Position numbers and translations under genes: made by a program
Shown: positions 55,679 to 64,000 of the stretch, piece after piece
Numbering within the stretch: the first letter of the stretch is position 1
Layout of the letters: every line of letters begins with the position of its first letter
From: Enterobacter sp. JBIWA008
GTDB taxonomy: Bacteria > Pseudomonadota > Gammaproteobacteria > Enterobacterales > Enterobacteriaceae
Length of the DNA: 64,000 nucleotides
Reading direction: 5' to 3'
Assembly (NCBI RefSeq): GCF_019968765.1
Contig: NZ_CP074149.1
Span: 1,178,001-1,242,000 of the forward strand
Notes under the pieces: generated by a model
What the model saw: only the letters and a program-made list of their open reading frames with translations
What the model was told of the DNA's origin: nothing
Databases searched by the model: none

Positions 55679-57862
55679 ATGAACAACACCAAAATACACA
55701 GGACGCTGCTGGCGCTCGCCGTTGGCGCGGCGACACATTCCTCCTTCGCGGCGGACGATCAAAAAGAGGACACCCTCGTTGTCCAGTCTGCACCAGCCGG
55801 CGATTTCAAACCCGGTGGCGACCAGCTGGTACCGGCCTTCCTTGACGGGCAGGTGGCGAACGGCGGGCGCATGGGGATGCTGGGCCAGCAGAACGCCATG
55901 GACGTGCCGTTCAACATCATCAGCTACACCTCGAAGCTGGTGGAAGATCAGCAGGCGAAAACCATTGCCGATGTCGTCGCGAACGACGCGGGCGTACAGT
56001 TTGTTCAGGGGTACGGCAACAGCGCGGAGACCTACCGTATCCGTGGCCTGAAGTTTGACGGCGACGACATGACCTTTGGCGGTCTGTCCGGCGTGCTGCC
56101 GCGCCAGGTGGTGGATACCCAGATGGTCGAGCGCATCGAGATCTTCAAAGGGGCCAACTCGCTGATGAACGGCGCGGCAAGCTCCGGCGTGGGCGGGATG
56201 ATTAACCTTGAGCCAAAACACGCGGGCGAACTCCCGCAGGCCAAAGTCGGCGTGGACTATACCTCGGATTCCCAGATTGGCACCACGCTGGATGCGGGCC
56301 GTCGCTACGGCGACAATGACCAGTTTGGCGCGCGGGTGAACCTGGTCCATCGCGAAGGGGAAACCGGCATACCGAACGATCGCCGCCGCACCACGCTGCT
56401 CTCCACCGGCCTGGATTACACCGGCGACCGCTTCCGCACCTCGCTGGATCTGGGCTATCAGAAGAAAACTTTCCACGGCAGCCCGACCAGCGTCAATATT
56501 TCCGCGGTGGATTTCGTGCCCGAGCCGCCGAAAAACGATCGCAACTTCTCGCAGAAGTGGGCCTACAGCAACATCGAAAACGAATTTGGGATGTGGCGCA
56601 GCGAGTACGACATTACCGACGGCTGGACCGCCTATACCGGTCTGGGCGCGCAGCACGCGCATGAGGAAGGCATCTACAGCGCGCCGAAGCTGGTGGATAA
56701 AAGCGGCAAGGCAACGGTCAGCCGCCTTGATACCAACCGCATAAGCGATTCCGTCAGCGGCATGGCGGGCGTTCGCGGCAACTTCAATACGGGATTCGTC
56801 TCGCACAAGATCAACGTCGGCTATTCGGCGATGACCAAAAACGAAAAAATCGCGTGGAAAATGTCGGCGGCGAAGGATAACCCGACCACCAACATCTATC
56901 ACAATACCGGCGTCGATATGCCGGATAGCACCAACTTCAACGGCTCTGGCGGGAAGTACAGCGATCCGCTGACCAGCGGGCGCACCCGTACACAGGGCTG
57001 GCTGCTGAGCGATACCCTGGGCGTGCTTGACGATAAACTGCTGTTTACTGCGGGCGCGCGCCACCAGAAAGTGGTCATTCGCGGGTATAACAAAGTCACC
57101 GGTGCGGAAAACGCGGCGGACGGTTTCGACGGCAGCCGCTGGATGCCAACCTACGGCGTGGTCTACAAGCCGTGGGAGGCGATCTCCCTCTATGCTAACC
57201 ACACTGAAGCGCTGCAGCCGGGCAAAACCGCGCCTAACACCGCCACCAACTACGGCCAGAGCACCGGTATCGTTCACTCTAAGCAGAACGAAGTGGGCGT
57301 GAAGGCGGATTTTGGCCGCGTGGGCGGATCGCTTGCGCTGTTCGAAATCAAAATGCCGTCGGCGATCCTCGACGACAGCGGCCACTACGGGCTTGACGCT
57401 GAACAGCGTAACCGTGGCGTGGAGCTGAACGTTTTCGGTGAGCCAATGCTGGGGATGCGTCTGAACGCCAGCGCCACCTGGCTGCAGGCCGAGCTGACCA
57501 AAACCAAAAATGGCGTGAATCAGGGTAACGATGCGATCGGTATTCCGAACTTTTACGCCGTGCTGGGCGCAGAGTACGACATCAAGCCGATTAATGGCCT
57601 GACCGCCACCGCCCGCGTGAACCACTCCGGCGCGCAGTACGCTGACCTGGCAAACACCAAAAAGCTGGACAGCTACACCACGCTGGATCTGGGGATGCGT
57701 TATCGCTTCGCGGTGAATCACAATCAAAACCAGATGACGGTTCGTGCGGGCATCGACAACGTGACCAATGAAAACTACTGGGCCAGCGTGGACGACTCCG
57801 GTACTTATATTACGCAGGGCGAACCGCGCACCTATAAGGTCTCTGTTGGCTACGCGTTTTAA
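55679..57862 (+). CDS. TonB-dependent siderophore receptor (FcuA-like)
   Basis: 727 residues from the ATG at 55679. Signal peptide LLALAVGAATHSSFA|ADDQ, TonB box DTLVV (about residue 31), plug domain with NAMDVPFNIISYTSKLVEDQQ, YRIRGLKFDGDD and IEIFKGANSLMNG..SGVGGMINLEPK, then a 22-strand barrel ending in YKVSVGYAF. It recalls the ferrichrome receptor FcuA of Yersinia; ligand otherwise unproven. A Fur box precedes it. Confidence 0.9.
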   Translation: MNNTKIHRTLLALAVGAATHSSFAADDQKEDTLVVQSAPAGDFKPGGDQLVPAFLDGQVANGGRMGMLGQQNAMDVPFNIISYTSKLVEDQQAKTIADVVANDAGVQFVQGYGNSAETYRIRGLKFDGDDMTFGGLSGVLPRQVVDTQMVERIEIFKGANSLMNGAASSGVGGMINLEPKHAGELPQAKVGVDYTSDSQIGTTLDAGRRYGDNDQFGARVNLVHREGETGIPNDRRRTTLLSTGLDYTGDRFRTSLDLGYQKKTFHGSPTSVNISAVDFVPEPPKNDRNFSQKWAYSNIENEFGMWRSEYDITDGWTAYTGLGAQHAHEEGIYSAPKLVDKSGKATVSRLDTNRISDSVSGMAGVRGNFNTGFVSHKINVGYSAMTKNEKIAWKMSAAKDNPTTNIYHNTGVDMPDSTNFNGSGGKYSDPLTSGRTRTQGWLLSDTLGVLDDKLLFTAGARHQKVVIRGYNKVTGAENAADGFDGSRWMPTYGVVYKPWEAISLYANHTEALQPGKTAPNTATNYGQSTGIVHSKQNEVGVKADFGRVGGSLALFEIKMPSAILDDSGHYGLDAEQRNRGVELNVFGEPMLGMRLNASATWLQAELTKTKNGVNQGNDAIGIPNFYAVLGAEYDIKPINGLTATARVNHSGAQYADLANTKKLDSYTTLDLGMRYRFAVNHNQNQMTVRAGIDNVTNENYWASVDDSGTYITQGEPRTYKVSVGYAF

Positions 57863-57965
57863 GCGTTCCATCTCGTTATCCGGGGCAGGGATGCCCCAAT
57901 CCCTTGCTACCTCCAGCATGAAGTGTTAAAACGTGCCCCTTCTAAAAAAGAGACAGGGGTAGGAC

Positions 57966-59354
57966 GTGAAAGACGCGTCATCCGCTTCAGGCCAAGGTAG
58001 CGCTGAAGCCTCGTCGGATCAGAATCCGACGCTGCAACGTGGTTTGCAAAATCGACATATTCAGTTAATTGCCCTTGGCGGCGCGATCGGTACCGGGCTG
58101 TTTCTCGGCATTGGCCCCGCTATTCAGATGGCTGGTCCGGCGGTGCTGCTGGGTTACGGTATCGCCGGGATTATTGCCTTCCTGATAATGCGCCAGCTTG
58201 GCGAGATGGTCGTTGAAGAGCCGGTTTCAGGCTCCTTCGCGCACTTTGCTTATAAATACTGGGGCCCGTTTGCAGGCTTCCTGTCCGGCTGGAACTACTG
58301 GGTGATGTTCGTGCTGGTGGGGATGGCGGAGCTGACCGCCGCGGGCATTTACATGCAGTACTGGCTGCCGGACGTCCCGACGTGGATCTGGGCGGCGGCC
58401 TTCTTCATCATTATTAACGCCGTTAACCTCGTCAACGTGCGCCTGTATGGCGAAACCGAGTTCTGGTTTGCGCTGATCAAGGTGCTGGCGATTATCGGAA
58501 TGATCGGCTTTGGCCTGTGGCTGCTGTTCTCCGGTCACGGCGGCGAGCGCGCCACGATCGACAACCTGTGGCAGCACGGCGGCTTCCTCGCCACCGGCTG
58601 GAAAGGGCTGATTCTCTCCCTGGCAGTGATCATGTTCTCCTTCGGTGGACTCGAGCTGATCGGCATTACCGCCGCGGAAGCGCGCGACCCGCATAAAAGC
58701 ATTCCTAAAGCGGTCAACCAGGTCGTGTACCGTATTTTGCTGTTCTACATCGGCTCGCTGGTGGTGCTGCTGGCGCTTTACCCGTGGGTGGAAGTGAAGT
58801 CCGACAGCAGCCCGTTCGTGATGATTTTCCACGATCTGAACAGCAACGTGGTGGCCTCGGCGCTGAACTTCGTCATTCTGGTGGCGTCTCTGTCGGTCTA
58901 TAACAGCGGCGTTTACTCCAACAGCCGCATGCTGTTCGGCCTCTCCGTGCAGGGCAACGCGCCGAAGTTTCTTACCCGCGTCAGCCGTCGCGGCGTGCCG
59001 GTGAATTCCTTGTTCCTTTCTGGCGCTATTACGTCGCTGGTGGTGCTGATCAACTATCTGCTGCCGAAAGAGGCCTTTGGCCTGCTGATGGCGCTGGTTG
59101 TTGCTACGCTGCTGCTGAACTGGATCATGATTTGCCTGGCGCACCTGCGCTTTCGCGCCGCGATGCGCCGCAAGGGACGCGAGACGCAGTTCAAAGCGCT
59201 GCTCTATCCGGCGGGGAATTACGTCTGTATCGCTTTCCTGGGGCTGATTCTGGTGCTGATGTGCACTATGGATGAGATGCGTCTTTCGGCGATGCTGCTG
59301 CCGGTGTGGGTTATCTTCCTGTTTGTGGCGTTTAAACTTTCCCGCAAAAAGTAG
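57966..59354 (+). CDS. pheP: Phenylalanine permease PheP
   Basis: 462 residues, twelve transmembrane segments of the APC family: IALGGAIGTGLFLGIG, EEPVSGSFAHFAYKYWG, FSFGGLELIGITAAEA. It follows E. coli PheP closely over nearly its whole length. It imports phenylalanine with protons. GTG start with AGG upstream. A GGGGCA/TGCCCC hairpin (about 57883-57898) before it may end the receptor gene. Confidence 0.96.
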   Translation: MKDASSASGQGSAEASSDQNPTLQRGLQNRHIQLIALGGAIGTGLFLGIGPAIQMAGPAVLLGYGIAGIIAFLIMRQLGEMVVEEPVSGSFAHFAYKYWGPFAGFLSGWNYWVMFVLVGMAELTAAGIYMQYWLPDVPTWIWAAAFFIIINAVNLVNVRLYGETEFWFALIKVLAIIGMIGFGLWLLFSGHGGERATIDNLWQHGGFLATGWKGLILSLAVIMFSFGGLELIGITAAEARDPHKSIPKAVNQVVYRILLFYIGSLVVLLALYPWVEVKSDSSPFVMIFHDLNSNVVASALNFVILVASLSVYNSGVYSNSRMLFGLSVQGNAPKFLTRVSRRGVPVNSLFLSGAITSLVVLINYLLPKEAFGLLMALVVATLLLNWIMICLAHLRFRAAMRRKGRETQFKALLYPAGNYVCIAFLGLILVLMCTMDEMRLSAMLLPVWVIFLFVAFKLSRKK

Positions 59355-59365
59355 CGTGGTTTTAT

Positions 59366-59403
59366 CCCTCTCCCTGTGGGAGAGGGCCGGGGTGAGGGCA
59401 CCA
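59366..59403. repeat. Palindromic intergenic repeat, copy 4 of 4
   Basis: CCCTCTCCC, TGT, GGGAGAGGG, CCG, GGGTGAGGG, CACCAG: same family as copies 1-3, between the convergent pheP and mscM genes. Confidence 0.8.
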
Positions 59404-59440
59404 GACCGTACCAGCCTTCACGCCCGGTGGCGCAAACTGA

Positions 59441-60685
59441 TTATCTGGCGCTAACGCCCGCCAGGGAGCGAATATCGTTCCCCGTCGGGGACTGGTGAAT
59501 ACGCAGCCCAAATTCATCCACTACCGCGAAAATATGGTCGAAGATGTCGGCCTGAATCTCCTCATATTCTGCCCAGACCACCGTGTTGGTGAAGGCATAT
59601 ATTTCAATCGGCAAACCATTCGCATCAGGCGCTAGCTGGCGCACCATCAGCGTCATATCTTTTCGAATACGGGGATGGTTGCGCAGATATTCATTCAGGT
59701 AGGCGCGGAAGGTGCCAATATTGGTCATCTTACGCAGGTTTAATACCGACTCCCCTTCACCGTTCTTCTGATTCCACAGGTTAATTTCCTCATGCCGCGC
59801 GGCCAGATAGGGCTTCAGCAGCTTCGCCTGAATGAGTTTCTGCTGTTCCTGCTCGTCGAGAAAATGAATGCTGGTGGTATCTATATTCAGGCTGCGCTTA
59901 ATGCGTCGCCCGCCGGAGGCAGACATGCCGCTCCAGTTGATAAAGGCATCGGAGACCAGCGCCCACGTCGGAATAGTCGTAATCGTATTATCGAAGTTGC
60001 GCACTTTAACGGTGGTCAGACCGATGTCCGTCACCGTGCCGTTGGCACCGTATTTCGGCATCTCCAGCCAGTCGCCGAGCTTGAGCATGTCGTTGGCGGA
60101 AAGCTGAATCCCCGCCACAAGTCCTAGTATCGGGTCTTTAAACACCAGCATCAGAACGGCGGCCATGGCACCCAGACCGCTTATCAGAATTGCCGGGGAC
60201 TGACCAATCAGCAGGGAGATAATTAATATCCCCACCAGGATGGCGCTCACCAGCTTGATGCCCTGGAAGATCCCTTTCAGCGGCAGCTGCGATGCGGTGG
60301 CCATTTTCTGCGACAGATTAAAAATCACGTCCAGCAGCGAGAAGAAGGAGAGCAGGGCATACACCATGACCCACAGCTTTGCGCATGTCGTGAGAATTTC
60401 CGCCGCTTCGCTACCCTTTTGCAGCCAAAGTACCGCCTGGACGTTGACGATTATCCCCTGAAGGGTGAAGGCCAGACGGTGAAATAATTTATTCTGGGTG
60501 ATGATCTGCAGCCATAAATGGCTGCTGGCCTGCGCGCGTTTTTCGAAAGCGCGAAGCACCCCTTTGTGCAAAATAAAATGAACGATGATGGCGGTAAGAA
60601 AAATAATACCGAAGATAATCACTAAAGAGGTGGTGTGATTAATTTCAATGCCTAACTCTTCAACCTGAGCAATTAATTCCTGCAT
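59441..60685 (-). CDS. mscM: Mechanosensitive channel of miniconductance MscM (YbdG)
   Basis: 414 residues, the E. coli YbdG length. Five N-terminal transmembrane segments, then the MscS core with the pore helix ([44 protein letters not shown]) and the beta domain ([25 protein letters not shown]). It opens under membrane tension on hypo-osmotic shock. Confidence 0.95.
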   Translation of the reverse strand: MQELIAQVEELGIEINHTTSLVIIFGIIFLTAIIVHFILHKGVLRAFEKRAQASSHLWLQIITQNKLFHRLAFTLQGIIVNVQAVLWLQKGSEAAEILTTCAKLWVMVYALLSFFSLLDVIFNLSQKMATASQLPLKGIFQGIKLVSAILVGILIISLLIGQSPAILISGLGAMAAVLMLVFKDPILGLVAGIQLSANDMLKLGDWLEMPKYGANGTVTDIGLTTVKVRNFDNTITTIPTWALVSDAFINWSGMSASGGRRIKRSLNIDTTSIHFLDEQEQQKLIQAKLLKPYLAARHEEINLWNQKNGEGESVLNLRKMTNIGTFRAYLNEYLRNHPRIRKDMTLMVRQLAPDANGLPIEIYAFTNTVVWAEYEEIQADIFDHIFAVVDEFGLRIHQSPTGNDIRSLAGVSAR

Positions 60686-60750
60686 AACGTCTCCTGTATT
60701 GATGCAGCCCCATAATGGCGGCTGCGGATCTATTATGCAAATTCACGGGC

Positions 60751-62187
60751 TTATTTGGTGGCCTGGCAGACGTTGACCACCGGCAGACACAGGCTATGGC
60801 GGATGCGCAGCGTCGCCAGGGCAAGCACCACCATCATCGCCGTTTCCACCGTCAGGAAGACGTTAACCGCCTGGGTGTAATCCCCGTGATGGTTCTGCAG
60901 CGCGTGGAGCAAAATCGCGCCAAAAATGGCCGGGCCAAGCCCCAGCGCGGCCTGCTGGAGCGTGCTGAGAATGGCGCTCGCGGCCCCCGCGTCGTCAGGC
61001 TGAATATCGCGCATCCCGATGCGGTAGAAGCTGTTCACGATCAGTGCCTGCCCGTAGCCGACCAGCCCGGTCGCGGGCGCCAGCGTCAGCTCGGTATTCT
61101 CCATTCCCCAGACGCGGAACGTGGCGATCAGCGCCAGCAGGCCGACAATCTGGATCGCCAGACCCGTAAGCAGAATGGTACTGGTGCTGTAGCGGGCAAT
61201 CAGCCGCGGCGCGAACCACGCGGAAATAAAGTAGGTTACGCCCAGCGCGATAAAGCTGTTTCCGGACTGCCACGGAGCCATCCCCAGACCGGTTTGCATG
61301 GTGAGCGCCATACAGAACATAAACCCGGACCAGACGCTGAAAAAGAGCATCGCAATCAGAATGCCAAAGCGAACGCTGCGAAGCGCAAGCAGACGCGGCG
61401 GGATCAGCGGGTGGGCATTCTCACGCTCCTTTTTGCGCGCGTTCAGCGCCGTCAGCCAGGCCAGCGGAAGAATGGCGAGCAGCATAACCTTTAGCGGCCA
61501 CGACCAGTGCCACTGTGGGCCGAGCGCCATCGGGAACAGCAGGCAGCAAAGGATGACTGCCAGCAGCATGGTGCCCGTCCAGTCGATGCGTGACGGCGTC
61601 TCGCGACGTGTTTCGGGGACGAAATAGCGACTCAGCGCCAGCACCACCAGGCAGATCGGGACGTTGATGAAGAAGGCGTTACGCCAGCCCAGCCCGGCGA
61701 TATCTGCCGATACCAGCCAGCCGCCGCCCATTTGTCCTACGATAAACGCAATCCCACCGATGCCGCCGAACAGGCTAATGGCCTTAGCGTGCGCCGTACC
61801 TTTCAGCGTCACGTGTAGGGTGGCAAGAATTTGCGGCACGATCAGTGCGGCTCCCGCCCCCTGAACGATGCGCGCGGCCAGCAGCTGTTCAATGTTCCCC
61901 GCCATTCCGCACAGCAGCGAGGCCAGGCCAAAGCTCGCGACGCCCCACATGAACAGACGGCGACGGCCAAAGTTATCCCCCAGCTTGCTGCCAAGCGCGA
62001 GGCAGACGGCGAAGGCCACGCCGTAGAGCGCGACAATCAGCTCCAGCTCGGTGGCGGTGGCGTGCAGCGAATGGGTGATGGCGTCCAGCGCCACGTTGGT
62101 GATTGAGGTATCAATCATCGGCAGCATCTGGCCGGTTAATAGCAAAATCAGGCCAGCGCGGCCCGGTGAAACAACTGACGTATTCAT
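60751..62187 (-). CDS. MFS drug exporter, DHA2 (QacA/EmrB-like) family
   Basis: 478 residues with about 14 transmembrane segments. Motif A is GSKLGDNFGRRRLF, motif C-like GGIAFIVGQMGGGWLVS, and the first helix has the DHA2-like MLPMIDTSITNVALDAI. No EmrA-type partner is nearby, so it works in the inner membrane. Divergent from an XRE/MmyB-type regulator with inverted repeats between them, which suggests an inducible exporter. Confidence 0.92.
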   Translation of the reverse strand: MNTSVVSPGRAGLILLLTGQMLPMIDTSITNVALDAITHSLHATATELELIVALYGVAFAVCLALGSKLGDNFGRRRLFMWGVASFGLASLLCGMAGNIEQLLAARIVQGAGAALIVPQILATLHVTLKGTAHAKAISLFGGIGGIAFIVGQMGGGWLVSADIAGLGWRNAFFINVPICLVVLALSRYFVPETRRETPSRIDWTGTMLLAVILCCLLFPMALGPQWHWSWPLKVMLLAILPLAWLTALNARKKERENAHPLIPPRLLALRSVRFGILIAMLFFSVWSGFMFCMALTMQTGLGMAPWQSGNSFIALGVTYFISAWFAPRLIARYSTSTILLTGLAIQIVGLLALIATFRVWGMENTELTLAPATGLVGYGQALIVNSFYRIGMRDIQPDDAGAASAILSTLQQAALGLGPAIFGAILLHALQNHHGDYTQAVNVFLTVETAMMVVLALATLRIRHSLCLPVVNVCQATK

Positions 62188-62211
62188 GGTAACTCCATTG
62201 CGTCATTCATC

Positions 62212-62270
62212 AGATGGTCGTAGCATCAACCATCTAATAAACGGGTACCAGTTCTTGCTTATACTGGTAC
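62212..62270. promoter_or_regulatory. Two inverted repeats in the MFS/XRE divergent promoter
   Basis: AGATGGT (62212-62218) / ACCATCT (62229-62235), and GTACCAG (62245-62251) / CTGGTAC (62264-62270), the second enclosing a TATACT-like -10 box (62260-62265). Both are perfect 7-bp arms with 10- and 12-bp spacers. Likely binding sites for the adjacent regulator, though the two arm sequences differ. Confidence 0.6.
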
Positions 62271-62294
62271 TGGCACTACCATGCAGGGGGATTT

Positions 62295-63164
62295 ATGGCA
62301 TTGATGTCTGAACCCGTCGTCTCTCTTCAGGATGACACCCGAAAACAGCTGGGGGCATTTTTACGCGCGCGACGCGAAAGCCTCGATCCGCAGCGTCTTG
62401 GCCTGCCGCGCAGCGGTCGTCGCCGCACGCCGGGTCTGCGCCGTGAAGAGGTGGCGATGCTTGCTGACGTGGGCGTGACCTGGTACACCTGGCTTGAGCA
62501 GGGCAGGGACGTCAATCCGTCCAGCGCGGTGATGGCGGCCGTGGCAAAAGCGCTGCAATGCACTCCAACCGAGGCCCGGCACCTGTTTGTGTTAGCGGGC
62601 TTACCGCCGGGTGAAGCGCCGCAGGCGGTCTGCTGCGAGGGCATCAGCGAAGGCACCCGGCGCCTGCTTGATACGCTGATGCCGAAACCCGCCAGCATTC
62701 AGAAACCTAACTTCGATATCGTGGCGTGGAACGACAGCTTCGGGCACCTGATGGGCGTCGATTTCAATGACATCCCTCCCGAAGACCGCAACTGTATCTA
62801 CCTGTTCCTCACCCATCCGGCGTGGCGCGCGCGTCTCGGCAGACGCGACGACGTGCTGCCCATATTTGTTTCCTATTTCCGGGCGGCGATGGCCGAGCAC
62901 CGGGGCGATCCGCTGTGGGAGGCCAAACTGGCGCGCTTCTTTGCGGTGTCGGAAGAGTTTAAAACCCTGTGGCGCCAGCGCAACGACGTGCGCGGCGTGG
63001 AGAACCAGCTCAAGCTGTTTACCCATCCCGAGCTGGGGGATTTTACGCTGCAGCAGATGTACTGGTACTCCGCGCCGCGAAACGGGTCGCGGCTGCTGGT
63101 GTATTTGCCGGTGGATGAGGCAGGGGAGCGGGCGATGGACTGGCTGGCGGCGCAGGGGAAATAA
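62295..63164 (+). CDS. XRE-family regulator with MmyB-like ligand domain
   Basis: 289 residues with AGGGGG before the ATG. N-terminal helix-turn-helix (RTPGLRREEVAMLADVGVTWYTWLEQGRDVNPS, about 43-76) and an MmyB-type C-terminal domain (IVAWNDSFGHLMGVDF, NCIYLFLTHPAWRARL, LKLFTHPELGDFTLQQM). Such regulators usually repress a neighbouring gene; here the divergent exporter is the obvious target. Ligand unknown. Confidence 0.88.
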   Translation: MALMSEPVVSLQDDTRKQLGAFLRARRESLDPQRLGLPRSGRRRTPGLRREEVAMLADVGVTWYTWLEQGRDVNPSSAVMAAVAKALQCTPTEARHLFVLAGLPPGEAPQAVCCEGISEGTRRLLDTLMPKPASIQKPNFDIVAWNDSFGHLMGVDFNDIPPEDRNCIYLFLTHPAWRARLGRRDDVLPIFVSYFRAAMAEHRGDPLWEAKLARFFAVSEEFKTLWRQRNDVRGVENQLKLFTHPELGDFTLQQMYWYSAPRNGSRLLVYLPVDEAGERAMDWLAAQGK

Positions 63165-63289
63165 GTTTTTGCGAGGTACTTTCAGGAAATAAGAGCCGTA
63201 TCTGCTGAGTGGAGAGAACTGGCGTAATGTGGGGGTAACTTAAACCCATCACTGAATCGGCATCATTTCGACGGGGTGTTAAAAAGCGT

Positions 63290-63317
63290 AACGGGCCACA
63301 CAGAGCGGCCCGTTTTG
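63290..63317. terminator. Bidirectional terminator between XRE gene and nfsB
   Basis: AACGGGCC, a 9-base spacer ACACAGAGC and GGCCCGTT, followed by TTGTTT; the other side reads towards TTTTT on the minus strand. Confidence 0.85.
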
Positions 63318-63318
63318 T

Positions 63319-63972
63319 TTAGCACTCGGTCACAATCGTGCTCAGCGGCAGGCGAGACTTCGGCAGCGTGGCGTTGAAATCTTCCACGCTGTGGTGCCCA
63401 ACCGGTACCACCACCAGGCTGGTAAAGCCTTTCTCTTTCAGGCCAAACTCTTCGTCGAGAATAGCGGAGTCGAAACCTTCAATCGGTACCGCGTCCAGAC
63501 CCATCGCGCCTACGCCCAGCAGGAAGTTGCCGACGTTCAGGTAAACCTGCTTCGCCATCCACTGGTCGTCATCTTTCAGATCCACACGGTGCATGTCGGC
63601 GAAGTAGGTGCGGCCCTTATGGTTCGCGGCTTTGGCTTCCGGTGTGTTAAAACGGCCATCGGCCTCTTCCTGATCCACGACGCGCTCCAGCCAGGCATCG
63701 TCCATCGCCGTTTTCGCGCAGAACACCACCACGTGAGAGGCGTCCAGCATTTTGCGTTCGTTGAACACATAGGTACCTGCGGCGGATTTCGCCACGCGCG
63801 CTTTACCTTCCTCGGTGCTGGCTACAATAAAGTGCCACGGCTGGGAGTTGGTGCTGGACGGGCTGTACTGCAGCAGGGTTTTGATTTTTTCTGCTTCTTC
63901 AGCGGTCAGTTTTTTAGTCGGATCGAACGCCTTGGTGGAGTGGCGTTTCAGTGCAACAGAAATGATATCCAT
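63319..63972 (-). CDS. nfsB: Oxygen-insensitive NAD(P)H nitroreductase NfsB
   Basis: 217 residues, the E. coli NfsB length. FMN-binding marks are [20 protein letters not shown] and [13 protein letters not shown]. The sequence is almost residue-identical to the E. cloacae nitroreductase I recall, which supports the genus. It reduces nitroaromatics by two electrons using NAD(P)H and FMN. Last gene in the window; 28 bases of upstream sequence remain. Confidence 0.97.
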   Translation of the reverse strand: MDIISVALKRHSTKAFDPTKKLTAEEAEKIKTLLQYSPSSTNSQPWHFIVASTEEGKARVAKSAAGTYVFNERKMLDASHVVVFCAKTAMDDAWLERVVDQEEADGRFNTPEAKAANHKGRTYFADMHRVDLKDDDQWMAKQVYLNVGNFLLGVGAMGLDAVPIEGFDSAILDEEFGLKEKGFTSLVVVPVGHHSVEDFNATLPKSRLPLSTIVTEC

Positions 63973-64000
63973 AACAACTCCTGGTGATGAAATTCGCCCG

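Noticed and set aside
55673..57919. 748-codon open frame antisense to the siderophore receptor
   Set aside because: It mirrors the receptor gene over its whole length, the translation is His/Arg/Val-rich with no domain, and GC-rich third positions commonly keep such antisense frames open.
58227..59144. 305-codon minus-strand frame across pheP
   Set aside because: Gln/His/Arg-rich shadow of a strongly conserved permease gene.

Overview
The window reads as chromosome of an Enterobacter cloacae complex bacterium (order Enterobacterales). The gene order cueR-ybbJ-qmcA-fetAB-cnoX-ybbO-tesA-ybbA-ybbP ... selU-purK-purE ... lpxH-ppiB-cysS-ybcI ... ybcJ-folD-fim cluster-tRNA-Arg(UCU) ... pheP-mscM-nfsB is that of E. 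coli and Salmonella. The nitroreductase at the right end matches my memory of the classical Enterobacter cloacae NR almost residue for residue. Family names come from recalled motifs and sequences; no search was run.

1 to about 13.39 kb is the int-proximal part of a P2-like prophage, entered from the left in mid-genome. In order: start of the scaffold gene O (-), terminase P and portal Q (+), a cargo segment, replication gene A, a C5-cytosine and an N6-adenine methyltransferase, small early genes and a Cox-like regulator (all -), then repressor C and integrase (+). The cargo between Q and A sits where P2 carries tin/old, a recognised hotspot for anti-phage genes. It holds an AT-rich 496-residue coiled-coil membrane protein of unknown function and a DUF4760-like membrane protein. 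The latter is preceded by an attenuator-like leader: promoter, two near-identical palindromes, an 11-codon ORF and an intrinsic terminator. The prophage is inserted directly upstream of cueR, where the copA promoter with its CueR site normally lies.

13.4-35.2 kb is mostly conserved core: copper sensing (cueR), membrane quality control (ybbJ/qmcA), iron export (fetAB), a chaperedoxin (cnoX), a lysophospholipase/thioesterase and its ABC neighbours, a porin, tRNA 2-selenouridine synthase, purine synthesis (purEK with a PurR box), lpxH, ppiB, cysS, a ybcI gene broken by an in-frame TGA, a MalI/MalX-like PTS transporter and regulator pair with a tandem palindromic operator, ybcJ and folD. An unrecognised gene is inserted between qmcA and fetA.

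35.4-44.8 kb is a Salmonella-type type 1 fimbrial cluster (fimA-I-C-D-H-F, then fimZ, a fimY-like gene and a degenerate EAL gene on the other strand), ending at tRNA-Arg(UCU). 44.8-57.9 kb is accessory sequence between that tRNA and pheP. It holds a CPBP membrane protease, a Fur-boxed Fe3+ ABC importer, a small DUF1471 protein, a chemoreceptor plus c-di-GMP phosphodiesterase pair, an orphan winged-helix protein, a MarT/FidL-like pair and a Fur-boxed TonB-dependent siderophore receptor. The right end carries pheP, mscM, an MFS exporter divergent from a putative XRE/MmyB-type repressor with two inverted repeats between them, and nfsB. Four copies of one palindromic intergenic repeat lie at the ends of core genes.
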